From: Qipengyuania citrea
Lineage (GTDB): Bacteria > Pseudomonadota > Alphaproteobacteria > Sphingomonadales > Sphingomonadaceae
NCBI RefSeq assembly: GCF_009828015.1
Contig: NZ_WTYG01000001.1
Coordinates: 744,001 to 808,000, forward strand
DNA: 64,000 bases
Direction of reading: 5' to 3'
Positions 63,637 through 64,000 of the stretch are shown piece after piece. Every line of letters begins with the position of its first letter. Position 1 is the stretch's first letter. A program made the position numbers and the translations under genes. Below the pieces are notes generated by a model. It saw nothing but the letters and a program-made list of their open reading frames with translations, was not told where the DNA came from and made no database searches.

Positions 63637-64000
63637 ATGCACGAATTCGATGTCCTTGTTGTCGGCGGCGGCCACGCCGGAGTGGAGGCGGCCTGCGCAG
63701 CTGCCCGGATGGGTGCGCGAACGGGGCTGGTGAGCCTCGATCCCCACAAGATTGGCGCGATGAGCTGCAATCCGGCCATCGGCGGGTTGGGCAAGGGGCA
63801 TCTCGTCCGCGAAGTCGATGCGCTCGATGGTGTGATCGCGCGAGCGGCCGATGCGGCAGCAATTCACTACCGGATGCTCAACAGATCGAAGGGCAGCGCG
63901 GTCTGGGGGCCACGTGTGCAGGCGGACCGCTCGTTGTTCCGCACCCAAGTCCAGGCCATCGTCGCCGAAGAGACATTGCTGACCGTGATCGCTGGAGAGG
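63637..64000 (+). CDS. mnmG: MnmG (GidA), 3' end beyond the window
   Basis: The first 121 residues of the FAD-dependent partner of MnmE. ATG at 63637 opens [19 protein letters not shown], the dinucleotide-binding GGGHAG loop for [26 protein letters not shown] is the family signature, and [15 protein letters not shown] follows. The frame is intact to the window edge. The 61-bp gap to mnmE holds parS. Confidence 0.96.
   Translation, partial: MHEFDVLVVGGGHAGVEAACAAARMGARTGLVSLDPHKIGAMSCNPAIGGLGKGHLVREVDALDGVIARAADAAAIHYRMLNRSKGSAVWGPRVQADRSLFRTQVQAIVAEETLLTVIAGE

Overview
The window is a compact, GC-rich stretch of an alphaproteobacterial chromosome. Gene content points to Sphingomonadales, most likely Erythrobacteraceae: UrcA, DUF2093, DUF1491 and DUF6489 proteins, an esterase-like phytase, a fused ThiS-ThiG, a PopZ-type DUF2497 protein, and a hemE-hemJ-rho block facing a PPSR-maf-aroE-coaE-dnaQ block. 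This placement is inference from protein families and gene order; no 16S gene is present. No gene-free stretch exceeds 300 bases. The largest gaps are 27587-27873 and 55477-55753, and both hold signals described below. I found no tRNA, rRNA, CRISPR array, insertion sequence or prophage.

Layout. 1-8.4 kb: the end of a large acidic protein, an APP1-type phosphatase, an esterase, an M48 protease, a DsbA-like thiol oxidoreductase, an HD-domain protein and a LytS/LytTR two-component pair. 8.5-20 kb: nadC, a T2 RNase, tadA, rpmB, an envelope M23 peptidase, xseA and purD (whose start codons overlap), adenosine kinase, and a group of membrane or lipoprotein genes of unknown function. 20-26.6 kb: a nine-gene minus-strand suf operon, iscR/rrf2-sufB-DUF559-sufC-sufD-sufS-sufT-sufA-SRPBCC, almost every junction overlapping. 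26.6-36.5 kb: an AraC-type regulator, pyrD, a lipoprotein gamma-glutamyltransferase, an acyl-CoA ligase, thiSG, merC and ctaA. 36.7-44.2 kb: rplM-rpsI, a phosphodiesterase/lipid-kinase pair, urcA, a second LytS/LytTR pair and class I fumarase. 44.4-50.1 kb: a reduced PCMT, tolC, popZ, a ferredoxin, a CBS protein, erpA, xth and a cell-wall hydrolase.

50-64 kb looks like the chromosomal origin region. Minus-strand genes (DUF1491, thioesterase, hpf, dnaQ, coaE, aroE, maf, PPSR) and mainly plus-strand genes (hemE, hemJ, rho, mnmE, mnmG) diverge from the 277-bp PPSR-hemE gap. That is the position of the Caulobacter origin (between RP001 and hemE). The gap has an AT-rich tract, DnaA-box-like words in inverted orientation and five GANTC sites. 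A perfect 16-bp parS palindrome lies directly behind mnmE, about 8 kb away. With popZ also present, three parts of the replication/segregation/polar-anchoring machinery are in the window.

Most of the window is ordinary housekeeping sequence. The items I would look at again are the oriC/parS region, a candidate small RNA or attenuator between the AraC gene and pyrD, a possible pseudoknot over the urcA ribosome-binding site, an amber-interrupted ATPase gene behind rho, the DUF559 and SRPBCC members of the suf operon, and a four-fold DGxI-like repeat protein at 19.1-20.1 kb.
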